From Atopsyche davidsoni (lineage: Eukaryota; Arthropoda; Insecta; Trichoptera; Hydrobiosidae), in assembly GCA_022113835.1 (NCBI GenBank), contig JAILWY010000023.1:7874001-7938000 (forward strand): a stretch of 64,000 nt of DNA, given 5' to 3'. The translations under genes and the position numbers were made by a program. Numbering within the stretch: position 1 is the stretch's first letter; every line of letters starts with the position of its first letter. The notes beneath the pieces were generated by a model. It had not been told where the DNA came from and ran no database searches. It was given only the letters and a program-made list of their open reading frames with translations. Below, in pieces: positions 35,319 through 51,100 of the stretch.

Positions 35319-38300
35319 TGCTCTAAAGTAATTGCGCCCCGCGGGAAGCTGTGCGGTTTCGTCACCTCGGATTCCCTTTGAAGCTGCCAAATTTATGAAA
35401 TATACATCTAAGAGACAACCGACATTATTATTGATGTCTCTTCAAAGTGAGAACTTTTCTTTTTATAATGATCAAAGCGTAATTTTTACGGCAAACTGAA
35501 TGAGTCTCTTTTCTAGTATACGATTGGAATAGCAAGTTTTTTTTATTAGCCATAAAAATATAAATGTAATTTTAAAGATTATTAGGTGCTTAAGATTCTG
35601 TATTTTCTTTACTCTTGACACAAGCGTATACGTATTTGAATCAATATAAATAAAACCAATCCACACTCTAATCTGTTTTGAGTGGGTGTGAAATTTTTAT
35701 ACGGATATTCAAACAGATGAAATTATTTATATTTTATTTTATTACAATCTAAAGAAGAGAAATAAAACATTATTTTTATTAGAATAGACAATATGTTTTA
35801 GGCAATTGATTCATGCATGAAACGACGAGTGGTGCTAATTGTTTACCTAAAAATATATTATATACACAATAATCATGTGTTGAATTAAAGTTCAGATTTA
35901 TTAAATACTTATTGTTTTATGAATGCAATCATACTTAGTTTTTTAAATTAATAATATATCAAGCTGAAAAACAACCATACCCACTTAAATAACTGAATGA
36001 ATATTTTCATTACAAAGGGTTTAAGTATAAACAGAAATACAAACGTACATAAAGGTCTCACAGAGTAATGCGTAGATAGCTTCAGCGGGTGTTAGTCCCG
36101 CAGTTTAAATAATTTCTACGGCATCCGGTTCAAGTTTGGCACGCTGGGTATTGGCAGGTTGTAATAAACTTGTCAACCGAGGGTCAAAATATGGTCCCGA
36201 GATAATCACCTCGCGTGATTTGCCTCGGGTTGAATCGCTCCAAGTGAGCTAGAAGTGTTCACTCGGAGGCGGCGGCGTGGGAGGCCGCGACAGACTGTGG
36301 GCGTTCTTTGTTCACTTGCTTGGAAAACATTTTCCATTTACGCTGAGATAATTGAATGTTATAAAAATAGACGAAAACAATCCTAAAATAGAACGTAATA
36401 TAACACATTTATGGGGTAAAATAAACCCTCTGTAATTTTTAGGTTTTCAGGGAAGCTGTTGAGATTTAAATAATATTAGTAGTTATATTACTTCGAATTC
36501 AGAGTTTGTACGTATGAACCTTTTTTATGGTTTTCATTTCATATTAAGATATTCCATTGGTGTTGAATATAATTTTCTCTCATAGTGCGGCCACATAATC
36601 ATAATCGAAAAGGCCAACCTGAGGCGACACACCTACTGAAGACTTTACTTCACTTCCTACATATCTTGCCGGAGACATTCTCACTTGTTCTCTTTATAAT
36701 GCTGTCGCTAAAAGTTCTTGCCATGCCTTTCTCATAAAGTAGTGAGGCAATTCTCAGGGTCTTATACAGTGTTTTTAAAGCTTTTTTTCAATACAAAACT
36801 GTGTTTTGTGAATTTATGTATACTTTTTAATATTACATTCATTCTTAAAATATATTAGGTTTGCTTTACTTCACTATTCCTTAAATTGCTTTTATATCAC
36901 TTTTTACTTGTTTTATTGAAAAAAAATACAACCCTCCTTCTTTGTGCGTTTTTCTAAAGCAGTATATAAGAATAAACACCGGACTATAAAGAACTTTTTC
37001 TTCTTTTAGTACGCCTGCATCTTAACTTACGCGATGTGATTTATTCACCGAATCTTTGGACAACTTAATAATATCTTAAAATTATCAAAAGCTTTTCAAA
37101 TTTTTTTTGCAAATATAGTATTTTTCTTTGATGATGTCAATACACAATTGTCATATTAAACATTTCTTAAGGAAAGAAGCTCAAGCTCTTACGCAATAAA
37201 AAGTTTACTTTGAGAAAAAAATACCTGCAATTGATTGTCCCCATAATTCTGTATGTGCGTGAATACAAAAAAAATGTAGCATGAAATATAAAAGCAAAAA
37301 TATAGTCTAGATAGAAAGGCTCACAAATATAAATTATAAAAGAAGCATTTTTGGACTACTCAATATTTTTATCAGTCTATCTATGCCAAACATTTTTCCT
37401 TATGTATCGCAAGTGGGAGCAGTAAAGAAATATTATTTGAATTTCCTCTCAGGGCATGTTGAAAGAAATACCTTCTCTTCAGTGGGCAAAATACAAAAAT
37501 GCTACCCCCAAAGAAGATGATTGTGAACGCAGGTCACATAACAACCGGCATATTCCCCGTGCCGAACGCTCGGCGAGAAACGCAAGGAAATGCAAATTCC
37601 CATCGCCGACTCTCCTGGGAGTTTATGGAAAATAATGGACTGAAATCTTTCACTAAGAAACCTACAAATGCGGTATTTTCAGTTTGAGTACTTTAACACA
37701 CGTACCTCGTATATTATTCTGGAAAATTAGATATTCAAACGAGTAATTTTAACATATCTTCTCTGCGGTAAATTCTGTTGGTCTGAGCTGAGCTCAGTAA
37801 AAACTGTTTGTGGAGGCGAATATATCATAAATATCATCAGCAATATTAAAGTTATTTTAACCTTCTTTTAAAATATTTTCATCAAATAAAATACACAATT
37901 AAAAACAATTGTTTAACATGTTATAAAAAAATCTAAAGGTAGTCATTTTTACTGAAAACATTGCAATACTTTCAATGAGTCGTTTGCTCATAATGTTCAA
38001 ATGTTGATGTATAATCTCATAAAATTTTATTAGAAATTACTCGCGTATTACAGAAATAAAAATAATTAATGCAATTCTCAAACAGGCGAGCTTTACTAAT
38101 TCCAAAATAAATTATTTACTTCATTATACTTTAATTAAGAAAACCGTAGTATCTGCAAGTCACAAATTTCAACAAGTCTGATGGCCTGCTGAGTTACAAA
38201 AGAAAGTAGCGTGAATTTTTGATCAAAACGCGATGAGCTTCAAAGCTCCGAGCCACCACGCAGGCGGACAATCCGCAATCAGACGCGCCCTAATGAAGGG

Positions 38301-41300
38301 ACCCTCGGACATTCCGAGCTTTTCGGGACCCGGGCAATAAATATTCTTGACGCCCCAAACGACGGTCGCTTACTCGAAAATTTATTCAGGCCTTCGTAAT
38401 CCGAGGCCTAATTCCGTAGGCGGTCCCATGCGGGCCGTGTGAGGGCCGCGGACCCGCGTTCGTTATCGCCGGCCCATAAGTGGTCCGTGATTTGACAATT
38501 GAGACTCGTTGGAAAGCCCTGACCGTCAGAAGGGAGTAACTTTTGACTTAAATGCTAATTTGGATGAGAGGCATATGTGACATTAGCATATTACGCATTT
38601 TTGTAGATTGTAATTACAAGAAAATATATTATAAAAATGATAACGAGCCTTGAAATTTTGTTCAAAGCTTTATTTTATTCAATTGAATGGAAATGGTGTA
38701 ACTTTTTTTTTTTTTTAATAACTTCTTATTATTGATTTAACATCATGATTTACTTTTATTCAGAGCATATTATCTTAAAGAAATCTTCATAAGTAATAAG
38801 CAGTATTATTTTAAAACACTAACCGACCTGGTTTGCCTTGCATCAATTGTTTTAACATAAAACTCAATCACTTTTTAATGATGAATATTTAGTCAAACTC
38901 TAAATAAAAAGTATATACAATTAAAGCAACAAAACTTTAAATAAAGGAAAACTTTACAATAGCGTTAAAAAATAGCAAACCTTTAAAGGTAAATATTATA
39001 AGCGTTCTTTAAATCCTCATTCCAATGAAATCTTTATGAAAGGTAAAGTAATTTCTTTACATTTTTTAAAGTCTCTACTACGCACTACGGTGGTAATAAA
39101 TCAGGCAGTTAATTTCGCTCTTTATTACTCAATCACAATAAAACTGAATGGATCGATCGAAAGAACATCAATCTTCGAATACTTCAAATGAGTTTTTTCA
39201 AGGAACACTTTTACATGATGTATTCATTTTATACAAATGTTTATGTCATAAAAATACGACTCAAAATAACAGAATTCTTTTGAACGTAAATTTACGCAAC
39301 TTTCTGTTGTTGGTTGTGCCAGAGTTGGTAATTTGTCAATATTTCAAACTCTTGATAATGATGAAACTAATTTGTATGCATTGGCTTCAATAAGTTGCGC
39401 ATCTTTTATGACTATCAAAGTAATTAAACTTTTATTTTAAGCTTCTCATTTGAATTACGATAAAAAAATTATCGTAGCGTATTTTGTCATGAAAGTTAAT
39501 TTTAATTATAAATATTGTATAAAAATATTATTATTCTCATTATGAAATAACAACGTTTTGTCGCGGATAAACGAAGAATTATTTAATAAAACCTGAAACA
39601 TAATATATTTTATTCATATTCATTCATATCTCCAGTGCTCTCTTCCCGCATAACAAATCAAAAAGCCAAATGAAGCGGAGTAATAAACACTTTGTTTTTG
39701 GCATGACCGGAAATGAACCCTTCTCTTCAAATTGCTCACGTCTGTGCACGATGGGCTACACAGAGATAGAGGGTAGCGGGTAAGAGTCCTCCCTCATCCC
39801 CAGGCTTCCTGCGCGGGACGAACAGTGTTATTATTGCGGAGCTACGAATCCAACTGTAATCTGAGGTATTCGTGTTCACTCCGTCATCACACATGAGCTA
39901 TAACTCTGCCCACTAACAAAGCACTGGCTTTAATGTGCCTATTGTCTAATAAGCACCTACGTCGTTTACAGTTTACTCGAGTAAGCGTAAGTTTGCGTTG
40001 AGTAAGTAAACCCTATTTAAAACAGCATTAAGATAAACTATAAATACTCACCAAATCTTCCAGAAATATTTTAATTTATAAATTATATTACTTTTTAAAT
40101 AATCTATTTAAAAATAACAAAAAGTATAATTTTACATATTCAGTTCTGAGGTTTTTTTAAGTTACAAATAGATGAAATTTTATTACTAACAGTTCGTATT
40201 AATTTTTTTTTTTAAGTTTTTGAAATTTAGCCTTTCTCTTTCTAACGGAATTAAAAATCTATATTGATAATATTATTGTAGGTCTTGACGTACCTTTTTT
40301 TAATTAAATTGAGTCATCAGAATTTCACGAACAAAAAACCAACTTGAAAAGCTTTAATATTTAACCTTTAAATAGTACATATAAATTGGCCCGTTCCGAA
40401 CAATAGAAACTAGTTTAGACAGTGACATTAATTTCCAAGACACAGTAGCCAACATGTCACTACGCACGTTTCAAAAGGACCGAAATGCCATCTAAAATTT
40501 AACCAATCCACTGTGTAGCGAAACAAAACAGTTCCAGGCAGATTAAGGGTGGATACTTGCTGCAAATCCCGCCCAGCCGAGTGGGACGCCCTAAGCTCAT
40601 AAGGCGGTGTCCCTGAGTGGATTCCGCCTAAAACGGATTCGTGTTTATTAAACTCCATACAACAGCCATAGCCCCGCACTCGTCAATAACACTGATGGTA
40701 AAAGCAATAAAAAAAATATTATTTTTAAAAAAAAATTCGCGACACGTGCTAAAAATTAACGATAAATTGGAATTTTGACTACATACAATTAAAATATTCA
40801 AAACTATCTTAATATTAAATTAACAGTCAGTATTTTATGCATATTAAATATTTTATTCATCGTTAAATCGTTTAAGCGTAGGTATATTTTGTGATTATCA
40901 GAAAATCAGGTGAATGGTACTTAATGTGTATTACAATCGTAACGCAGCAAGAATTTAATTATTTTTTTTAATACCCTCTCTGAAAAGCCGAATATATCTC
41001 AGAATTTATTGGATACATTTAAAACTTGTGATTATCATAAATTCGGGTGAATAATGCTAAATGTGTATCATAATCATCACGGAGCATTTTACTCTGAAAA
41101 TGATAATATATCCCTTACTTTATTAATTGCATTTAAAACTTTCAACAATAAAGAGCACAATAAAAGTAAAATAAATATGCCATTAACGTGTACTTCATTT
41201 GATATACGATAAATTTATGCACTATATGCTTAGTTTAACAGTTTAAACGCTGATATATATTTATATAATACTCTTGGTAATTCTTTCGTATGCATGTAAG

Positions 41301-44300
41301 TTTCAGAATTGAAAAACTCGCATCTTAATCAAAATAAAAACGAGGACTCATAAAAGAAATGCGTTAAAAATTCAAATGCTCAAATCCCAATGGCGGGCGG
41401 CTCGGCGACAATAGAGCGGAAGCAGCTTTCCATAAAACGCTTACCACGTACTTTTTGATAAATCATACCCGCGAGGCTTTCTCAAATCTCTCCCAAAAGT
41501 GGGCCTCGGAAAAAGTAAGCCTTATGTTTTAAATGACTCGTGAGATTTATACAGTTAACTTTTTCTTTGAGTATACTTACGACACTTCATTAATCATTCA
41601 ATGACCTGCCTCGGACCTCACCACGCCAGGCGGAGTCACGTAACATTGGCGTGCCGCAGCTCGGAAGGCAGAGCAAGCTCGTTTGCATTGAAAATAAACC
41701 GACGGCGGAGAAGAACAGCTTAGTATATTACACTCACACATGTTATTGACTTTTACTTGAGTCCGATAAAACAAGACTTCAAGAGCTCAACATTGCCGTT
41801 GCTAATTGGTCAAATCATTATTTGATTTATAAAATGAAATTTTAACATGGATGCGGAATTTGCACCTGTGGCTTGACATTGGGAGCACAGCCGAACTAAT
41901 AAAACCGGCCCAGGAAAAAGACGTGTGCAATGAGATAGGCACCAGCCTCCTCCAAAAAAAGGCACCTAAAAAAGAAGAAACTATACAATTCAATGACACC
42001 AAATGTATTGAAACACATATACATTTGTTTTTATATAAAATAACAATGTAAAAACTGATAAATTTTACAAACTTACCCTATTTTATTTCGTGGTGAATTT
42101 CCGATATTGCCTCCTAAATCTTCATAAATTGGGTACGTTGTCTCCAATTTACAATGTTTAGTGTAAAAAAGAGACCTTTTCCGTCGAAGCCTCAGGATAT
42201 GACCTAGCGCAGACATTCGCCTGAGCCCAGCTGGGCTGGCCGGGTCGGGTCTCATACCTGGCGGCCCCTGACCCGGCCGCGTCAGCTGTCGCCAGGAAAA
42301 ACTTTCTAACTGGTTTTTTTATATTTTCACGACAGTATTCCTTAAGAATACCTTTTTACTTATTTATTTTGGCTTGAAATTAAATTTCTTTACGGAAAAT
42401 TTTATGAAAAACACATTTTTACGAAATTCATTGATATAACGCGCTTTTGTATCTTGCTGAATATATTTAGTTTTCAAAAAGCATAAATTACAGTTGATGA
42501 AAAAATATATAATTTATTTTTTTAACGATAATTTTTTACATAACAAGCATTATACGGCAAAATAAGAAATCCATTTGATGGCCTCTGCCAATAACTATAG
42601 CTTCCACAAATATAACTGAACATGAAAATCTTAAACGAATCACGTATCATAAATTTGATCGTCAATAGACATTTTTTTAGATAGACAAGACAACTTCAAT
42701 CTGTACTCTAAAAGTAACACAGACGGCTGCGTGATAAATTGAGAGTATTAGTTCTAAACATATGATATTATGGAGTCATTCATGTTTTAAATAATAGTTA
42801 TAAAAAAATAATACAAGCAGCACGACTTATCATTAAAAAAACTGCTTGGCCATCTTCTTTGATTTTTGAATTTTTTTTTAAGGGATTCTCCACTCACCTT
42901 AGCTTACGATCTTTCAAAAAATCATTCGTGCAAAATATATTCTAGTATCAAAACTAAGTTTCTTTGCAAAGTATAAACGCAAGCCCTGCAGCTGCAAAGC
43001 ATAATATACCACTTTAAAAGCTGGAAAAAACGAAACTGAGAGGTTCAACTTTTCCTGTTCCGAACCGTTGGAGGGAGCCAGATGGATCCAATGGCGCCCC
43101 GCCTGCATGGAAAGAAGCACTTTTTTTAAATGGACATGAAATCTATTGCTCTCCATTTAACAAGATTCAAAAGCCATTAACTGAGCAGCCACCAGTGCTC
43201 ACAAATAGAAATTGATAACTTATAGAGAGCTTAATACAATTATTTTTTTGCAAAGTTATTAAAGAGCTTTATGAGTTATCCAGTACTAAAATCATTTATA
43301 TGGTTTTTAGTGGGTCATCGCAGATATAATATTTCATTTGTAATCACCTCCACGACAGAAATTTAATCATTTTTACAATATGTAGATTAGTAGTAAGGTC
43401 GACTTTATCCAAGCACCAGACTAATGTATCAAAAGCGCGGATGCCAGCTTTTTAAATGGTTTTTTTAGACTAAAATTTATTTAAATCTTTTGTCATGCTA
43501 GCACCTCTCAAAATAATTATTTTTAGGAATCTTCTATCATCATAAAATTAACTTGAATTAGTTTTTAAAAAATTATATACTATTTGATTTGAAATAATAC
43601 TAACGGAAGGTATTTAATAAATTCATTTTTATATTAAAAGTTAACATCTTTTAAAAGTATTTACGGTTTCACATTTATTGAATATCAGATAAATATGAGG
43701 AGCTTACAGATTCTGTTGTAGTCTTACTGTGGCAATATAAACACAAGATTCCTTTGTGTGATTACGACTTTCATGATTTAGAACAGAATGCAGCGTCTAT
43801 AAACTTTGAGTCATATTTAAATCTACTATTAAGGTATACACTTAATTGTATTTTAAAATATATATTAAACTGAAAATAATATAATAAAATATACTGCTTT
43901 AAATGAGTTTTTTATATTTTAAAGAAAACAAGGAGCACATTACTCTCAAACTTAATTCAAACGTTTTTACTATTTGAACTATTGAGATAGGTCTTACAGA
44001 TAAGTTAGACTTTAGGTCTTGTGTACTCAATTATGCATAATGTAGATAATAATAATGTTTTTTTGTAAATTTAAATGACTTTCATTTTAGGTAATAAAGC
44101 AATAACCGTAAATTCCCCCTAATCACTGGCAATAAATAAAGAAAATCCGACGTTTTTTATGTGATTTTCCACTTACGACTCTGAGGCTAGTTGGGTTCGA
44201 ATTTCATGCCACGTCAGTTCTCTTCAATGGGGAAATTCACAAATGCCGCAGGATGGAGTAAGCGATGATTTAGATAGACAAAAAATCTAACTATTTTCTT

Positions 44301-47300
44301 TTTATTATTTTTTTTATTTATTATTTTTATGAAAATACATAAATAAACAGATAATATAAGTCATTTGAATAGACTAATATATATATAAGCATACTTAATT
44401 CATTTGATAATTTTTAATATAATTTATGATCATAATCTAATTTCTTACACAAATTAAACATTATAAAAGCAGTAACAGTACTTTTGGCGACAACATTTAA
44501 ATGAAATGAAAACATTATTTAAAACTAGTGTACCTGATAATCTATTTATTTGATAGGGTAATTTGATATAACATAGTATGAATACTTCAAGCTGCTAAGA
44601 CTTTTACTATAAATTGGTGTTAGCGGCTGGCCCGAGAAAAGTCTCTGAACCTTCGTTTACATTAACCAGAAAGTATTATAGCTGTATTAGTTTTAGCAAC
44701 ACTCTACATGTCTGAGTGCTGCCAGCCTATAAAATTGAAGAGAACCAGGTGTGGCCAGGGTAGAAACTAAAATTTATTTTAGTTAATAATGATAAAACAC
44801 TTTTTAACTACGTATTGCTTTAGCTGATTTACTTTTTAATATTTAAAAAGTATTTGTAGTGTCTATTATTAGTAATTTACTTTGTGTTTAATGAAATTTC
44901 AGTCGATAAATTTTTCTCGGTGCTTGTTTTCGGGGCCGCTACAGTTTATGGAGTAAAGTTTCCTCATTCGCCAGTTTTCAGTCAGAAGATCAAATAAAAA
45001 AGCACTCTACCGAGGGCTGCTGGAGTGGGGAAAGGGGTGACCAAAATCACTCGGTATCCCATTTTTTCGAAAATATATATTATTTGAGATTTATACACAG
45101 TTTGACCAAAAGCGTTCAATATAATATTAAAAAAAAACTAAATGGATGTAGCGCTCAAATTAAAAAAAGGTTTTTAATGAAGAAGACGTATGGCGAAAAA
45201 TATATTATTTTATATACGTTTTTAGAATGAACATTGAATTACGCAAAGAATCAGAAAACCTGTTTTTAAATATTCTTCTGATTATTTTCTCATCTTATGT
45301 TTGATATTATAGTACAGTGAGGTTTGGTAGTTAGTAAGCTACATAGTTCTCTTAATCAGGATCCTTGGCTATAGCACGTTTCATTAAAGTTTTGCGACTC
45401 AATTAGTAAGAAAAATCACTTAATCTTGATAACAAGGTTATGCTATACCAGCGTATTCTAATTAGAAGGGGTCTCTCTGGATTCCCGTGTGAGGCCGCCG
45501 CACTTAGTGGGCACTGCACGCGGCTGAGCTGGATTTCAATATAAATCTTGTAATTAAATTCTTCTTGGGGAGCTGACAAATTCTCAAATCATGAAATAAA
45601 TCAGCTTTTTAGCGACTCACATGAAATATTTTTTAATTTAATTTTATTGTTTATTACTAACGAATGACTTGAGACATAGCTTGCTGTTTAACTTCTCATT
45701 AGTGAATCTTGTTTCGAAAAAGTGAAGTTTTTTTTTAATTATGCTACAGCGGCAAACCTTTTGATGTGTGCTTTTTAAACGAATAGGTTAATTTTACTTT
45801 TGCAGTACTTGGCACTTTTGAATTTAATAGCAGAATTTAAAGCATTGGTGTTAATTAAAGGCATATTAAAATATTCAGTATCACTCCATCAACGTCGAGA
45901 CGCCAGTGAGAGCACCTTTGGGTATGCCCGCGAGGTGACCGCAGCCTAATCAAAACCTTCGTCGATGGAGCCATATCTGCCAACTAGAGTCACTGACGGA
46001 AGATCAGCTTCAAACAAAGAAGATCTTCAATCTTCGATACTCGATGATGCCATTACAATAAACCAAATTACAAAAAATATCATTTTATCAAAAATGAGAT
46101 TTTTTGACCAAAAGATTGGTACTCGCTCTATTTCTTTTCATCAAAGATTTAATTCAATTACATGTACAATTACGCGAACAAAAATCATTATTATTATTTT
46201 TAAATATATTAACACAACTTATTAGAAAATATGGTTTCCAGTTTTTATCTGTTTTCACTATATCATATCTTTTGATTCATGCATAACTCAGACTGCATTA
46301 TGATCGGTGAATAACGTTATCTTATTTTCTAGTACAACATACATATTTAAGTGACGACATACATGATACTAAATTTATATATATTTATTCTATTTGTATT
46401 TATTTATCATGTATGTACTCTGAATAGCTTATGTCTTACATTTTATATTCTCCCACTCGCCAAGAGTGCTAACATTCATTCTAACTGACTACAGTGTATT
46501 ACAACTTCGCTAACATTTTAAACCGTCTTTAAATACTATGAACATTTAAAATTTTACAAATAAAAAATATTTGTTTATTTACAGTTGGAAAAACCAAGCC
46601 AAGGTGTATACCACTAATGATCTTTAGTAAAAAATAATTACTCAAGATGACTTTGACAGCCATTTTGAATTGCTGCAGCTTTTTTCCAGGTGGCGCGGGT
46701 ATAATGCCCCTCTAATGAGAATGACGCGAGCAATGAACTCCTGCGTAATGACTAGGTCTGAAACTCATTAACAAAAACCATTAAAATTTTGATTATTGAA
46801 AAATTTACGACAAGATTTATTGTTCTCTTCAAATATAGCCCTAAGAAAAAGTCATTAAGAAAAAAAATCAATACAGCTATTTTTACACTTTTGTTGGTCG
46901 AGCGAGACATCATAATGTTTGTTTTGTATAGATCCGTAATTTAAATGAGTCATATATTTGTTTTTCAGGTAAAATAATTGTATTTATCTGCAACTTACCG
47001 TATTTCTACAAATCAAGCAATGCGTTTAGCAAAATTGATGTATTTGGTTTACTGTTGATTGTTTATGGAGAAGTTTTGACTGACCTAAAACTTTGAACGA
47101 TCATTTAATTATTTCTATGAACTGATCTTAACTAAAATTATTACGTAACGTTTTGGTAATTTTTCAATAAACTTATAAAATAAACTAGATCAGTCCCCTC
47201 CTCTTTAAACACTTGGTCTCCCGCTTAAGCCGCAGTCAGATAAGCGGGCGGCGCAGTTGACGTGGAAAACAAATTCTCATTTGAAGATAGTCTCAAAGGT

Positions 47301-47993
47301 AAAGAGAGGCTCCGGAGGGAGGCAGCGGGAGCTGGGCTCGGGGCGGATCAACCCCCAAATGAAGACGAGGGTACGTCCGCTGGAAATAGCACGAGACGTG
47401 ACCTTCGAGGTGCTTAAATACACACGTCACTTCAAGACAGACAATTCAATATATAGCTGTGTTCAGGACTTTTTTAATTCTTAACTCATTTATACTGATT
47501 CTTTTTTTATGTATAATTTTAAATGTATTGCACCATAATGTATTTTTAATATTAAAGGTAATAATAATAGGTACTAAGAGAAAACTTTTTATTGCTATTT
47601 ATGGTTAATTGGTTTTCAAAGTAGAATGAAAAAATAATCCGTCAATATCGTATAACTTAAGAATACATTTTATGGATAACTTTATTGTCAACCCCTCCAT
47701 TGCTTACTAAGCTAAATAGGAACAAAGTGTTAGTACGGACGTTATTTATTTCACATTGCCATTTCTCGTTTTGTGCGACTGTGTAAGTAACTTTAACAAG
47801 GAACTTACAGAAAAACAACATTAATCTTAAGGCACCACTAGCATCTCTTTGTTGAAAAATTCCTAGTTCATGTGACCTTATTTTATCTTCAAATATCTCT
47901 CCAGTCATTTGTGTAGGAAGTTACAATATTTAATGTTGATTCAGTACATTAGTCTTGCTGGTGTCTTACGAGGTGTCTGTTTTCTATTTGCAG

Positions 47994-48105
47994 ATGGTGG
48001 CGACGGAAGAGGCCACCCCCACGACCACCTCGGACGCTTCCGCTGGCGCCTTCGGGAAGCTTCGTCAGACGCTCTCCTCGTCACTCCTCACGGCGCAAGA
48101 CAGAG
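47994..48105 (+). CDS. Coding exon 2 of the same unrecognised protein
   Basis: The 112-bp exon lies between TTTTCTATTTGCAG and the donor GTAAGG at 48106. It enters in phase 0 and leaves one base (G) of a split codon. It is strongly GC-rich against its AT-rich flanks and uses G/C-ending codons. It encodes MVATEEATPTTTSDASAGAF and then GKLRQTLSSSLLTAQDR. The first half is Thr/Ser/Ala-rich and probably disordered, and the second could form an amphipathic helix. Basic residues near Ser/Thr (KLRQTLSS) could suit basophilic kinases. It starts with an ATG, so a transcript starting upstream of this exon could initiate here. No domain is recognised. Confidence 0.75.
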
Positions 48106-51100
48106 GTAAGGGATGATTCACTAGTCTGTAGAGAAAATACCTATTTGAACGGAAACGCTCAACAATGTGAACTAAAAGCCAATAACACAAACTTTTTCTG
48201 TGCTTCAACCATACAAAGAAATATTTTTCGAACTAAGATATATATTTATCTATATGAGCAAGTAATGCCAAATATCTTTAAAAAAATATTTCGTATTTTT
48301 AATGCTGTTTTGGTTATATTTTCTGGAGCCGTTGCTTCAGCTTTTTTTATAAATTTACTAATTTTAATCAAAATATAAAGGTCATAAAATGATCGAAGAT
48401 TTTGGTGGGTTAAAAATAAGCTTTATATATTGATACAGATCTTAGCTCATTTTTAAGAAATGCGACATGATTAATAGCGTCTTAATGCCATACTCAAAAT
48501 CAAAACAAATTATTAAACCAATTTTTTACGTTTAATATATGTATGCGGGTATTTTTAGTGCTTTCTTCGAACATCTTTTAGAGACTGAATTATATCATTA
48601 GAAGGGTAAAAAAATAAATCCGAAGAACGTGTCTCCGTAAAATGTTATTGCTTTTTTATACCACAATAAGACTGCTCTTGTATCTTGTTTGAAATATTTT
48701 TTTTTATCCCGGTCCAATCTTTAACACTCTAAGTTATTACGATCCGCACCCGCGCAAGATAAAAATATAAATGTGGAAGCTCTCTCCCGAGGGTGACTGT
48801 TATAGAAGCTTAACATCTTTACTCCGGGCGCAACTGCGGCACACAACCAGGTATAAAGTACAACCAACCAAAGCACCTAACATTTTCAAACAGCTACCAC
48901 ACCTGACCAATTAATAGAATCACAATTTTTCGTACATTTAACATACTTTAGAAAAAATCCCACGGTTATCAGCACAGCGTCATTAACCACAAAAATTATA
49001 ATTTTTAAATAAAACTAAAACAATTTGCAAATTTCAAATGTTCTAAGACTACTTTAAAGCCCTAAATTATTTTTTTTGAGTATTATTAGACAGTTATTTA
49101 TAATAACAGATTTTTCTGATTTTTTAAAATATTAATAATAAACGTTGTACATTTATGAAAAATAACTTATATTAAGTAACCAAAATGGGTTTTAGATCAT
49201 GTTCATCATAAATTATCCATTTCAAGATTTAAATATTTTTAAATTTATTTTAATGATGCTTAAAATTTTCATCGATTCACCTTTTTTGAAATCAATACCA
49301 CAAATTAAAATTGTTTTTGATGTTTTAAGTAAAGTATTTTTATTACCCGTATAAAATAATTATAAACTAAGGACTTTATTTTATAGAGGTTATTAACACA
49401 AAATAAAGCTCAGATTCATTCATAGATTCGTTTATTATCAATATTTTAAATAGATATAATTAAGTTAGGGTTTAATAAAGTTCAACATTTCGTAGTACTT
49501 ACTAAAGTAAAATTAATATTCACGATAAAATATACAGTCTTTAATATATCGTGGTACTCAGTGTACCTTAAGCGAGGTTTTTCTCTGCCAGGCTTCTGGA
49601 CTCGCCTTACATTTCACAGTTTTAGTAAGCAGCCATTAGTCTAATTACAGCGATCTGACTCACTTACACCTTCCTCGGATTACATGTAGTTTAGTGAGGG
49701 GACGAGCCCACCGAGAGAAATTAAGTGTTTCGTTGCGAAATATTACAATTTAATTATCCCGCTACCTTTGTGAATCTATTCCGTTTATTGATATGTTATT
49801 ATGTTTTTACAAAATTTACACCATCGTTTATATATTAATTGTATTTTTATAAAATCGCTTTCTTAGAAGTCAATGAAATGATTTAAAATAAAACTTTAAT
49901 TATCAAAAAAAAAATTGTGCTACATGTCATGTATTTGAAAAAAATATCTTGATAATCAGATAATTTTTATTTATAATGCAAAGATGTGCCACGTTTTCTT
50001 TACAGTTAAATCATTACGTGAAAGTAAATTAAATTTAAAAATGAAATGATATTTGAACAAAAGCTTTTCTTGCATAGGTAAAAAAAAACCTTTTCAATTT
50101 CCGCCTCTTATTTTGATATTACATGAAGGACGTGCTAAGAGCATTCTTCAGCCACGGCACTCGCTCCCGGCTTCGCAAGTCTCCGCTGTTTCTGAGGCAT
50201 TAAAAGCAACGTAACCCAATAGGCTTTTTTACCTTTCAAATTCACTTAGAGCTTTTTTTAGAAGTTCAAAATAAAAACTTGCAATAAGCGACTACGAGAA
50301 CCAACTTTTTAAAAATATTAAAACTCGTGAATTCTGACAAAAATATCCTTGGTGAATGATATCAGCTCACTAGAAATGTAAAACTTTTAATGCGATATCT
50401 ATTTCCCGTTTCGTTAAGCTTTATTTATGGCACATGTTTATCTTCACAGATATAACAAACATATTGTGAATGTATCAGGCACAATCAAAATTACATGAAA
50501 TTCTAATGACTGCAGATCAATCGCAAATTAAATGATATAAATATTGACTAAAGTAGAAATTTTGCATTGCAAGTCATACAAAATAAAAAAGCTTGAATTG
50601 ATTTGATCAAATTAAATTATAATAAAAATATGAAGGCTGTTATTTAAGTCAATTCTTTTGGTTATTATGAATAATGAATTTCAGTTGAAAAAATATATGA
50701 TCTCAATGTATTTAATATTATTTACCTCTCCACATTACTGTAGATTACGAAAACGCTTAATATTTTTATGAAAGCTTTGTGATGATCTTTATGAAAAGGT
50801 TGATAAAAATTAAGTTTGTATTTTAAAACACTTTCGAGAAACACTATTTTTTTAGCACCCACAAATTCAAGAATATTATTTATAATTGAAAAGATTTAGT
50901 ACATTAGTACTTTGAAAGCTGTTATAAGCTTTCAAACGCGTTTTGTAAATTACTATATTCAAAGTTGGCATTATAAATTTCATATCGCTAACACGCCTAC
51001 AGCTTATGAATTTTCCGGGTGATGGCTGCTTTTCCTCCCCTATATACCAGTACAAGTTTCCCGTTCCAGCACTTGGCGAAAAATCTCTTGACCTGAAATA

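Larger units (their letters stand above)
19168..47993 (+). other. Intron 1 (about 28.8 kb)
   Basis: The intron starts GTAAGT and ends TTTTCTATTTGCAG. It is AT-rich with no supportable nested gene on either strand. GC-rich patches lie at about 19700-19970, 20571-20775, 22600-22740, 23570-23740, 26110-26190, 26830-26960, 28275-28395, 29690-29830, 30150-30240, 31690-31880, 34490-34620, 35100-35390, 36060-36320, 37490-37640, 38210-38530, 39690-39910, 40540-40680, 41390-41720, 42170-42300, 44930-45060, 45470-45540, 45890-46000, 46670-46760 and 47200-47420. Retroposons at 20895-21061, 21460-21666 and 29161-29453 and a minisatellite at 35201-35318 are annotated separately. Outside these I see ordinary intronic sequence. 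Confidence 0.6.

Noticed and set aside
35169..35390. Overlapping repetitive open frames on both strands
   Set aside because: They are readings of the 10-bp minisatellite; three frames stay open because the unit has no stop.
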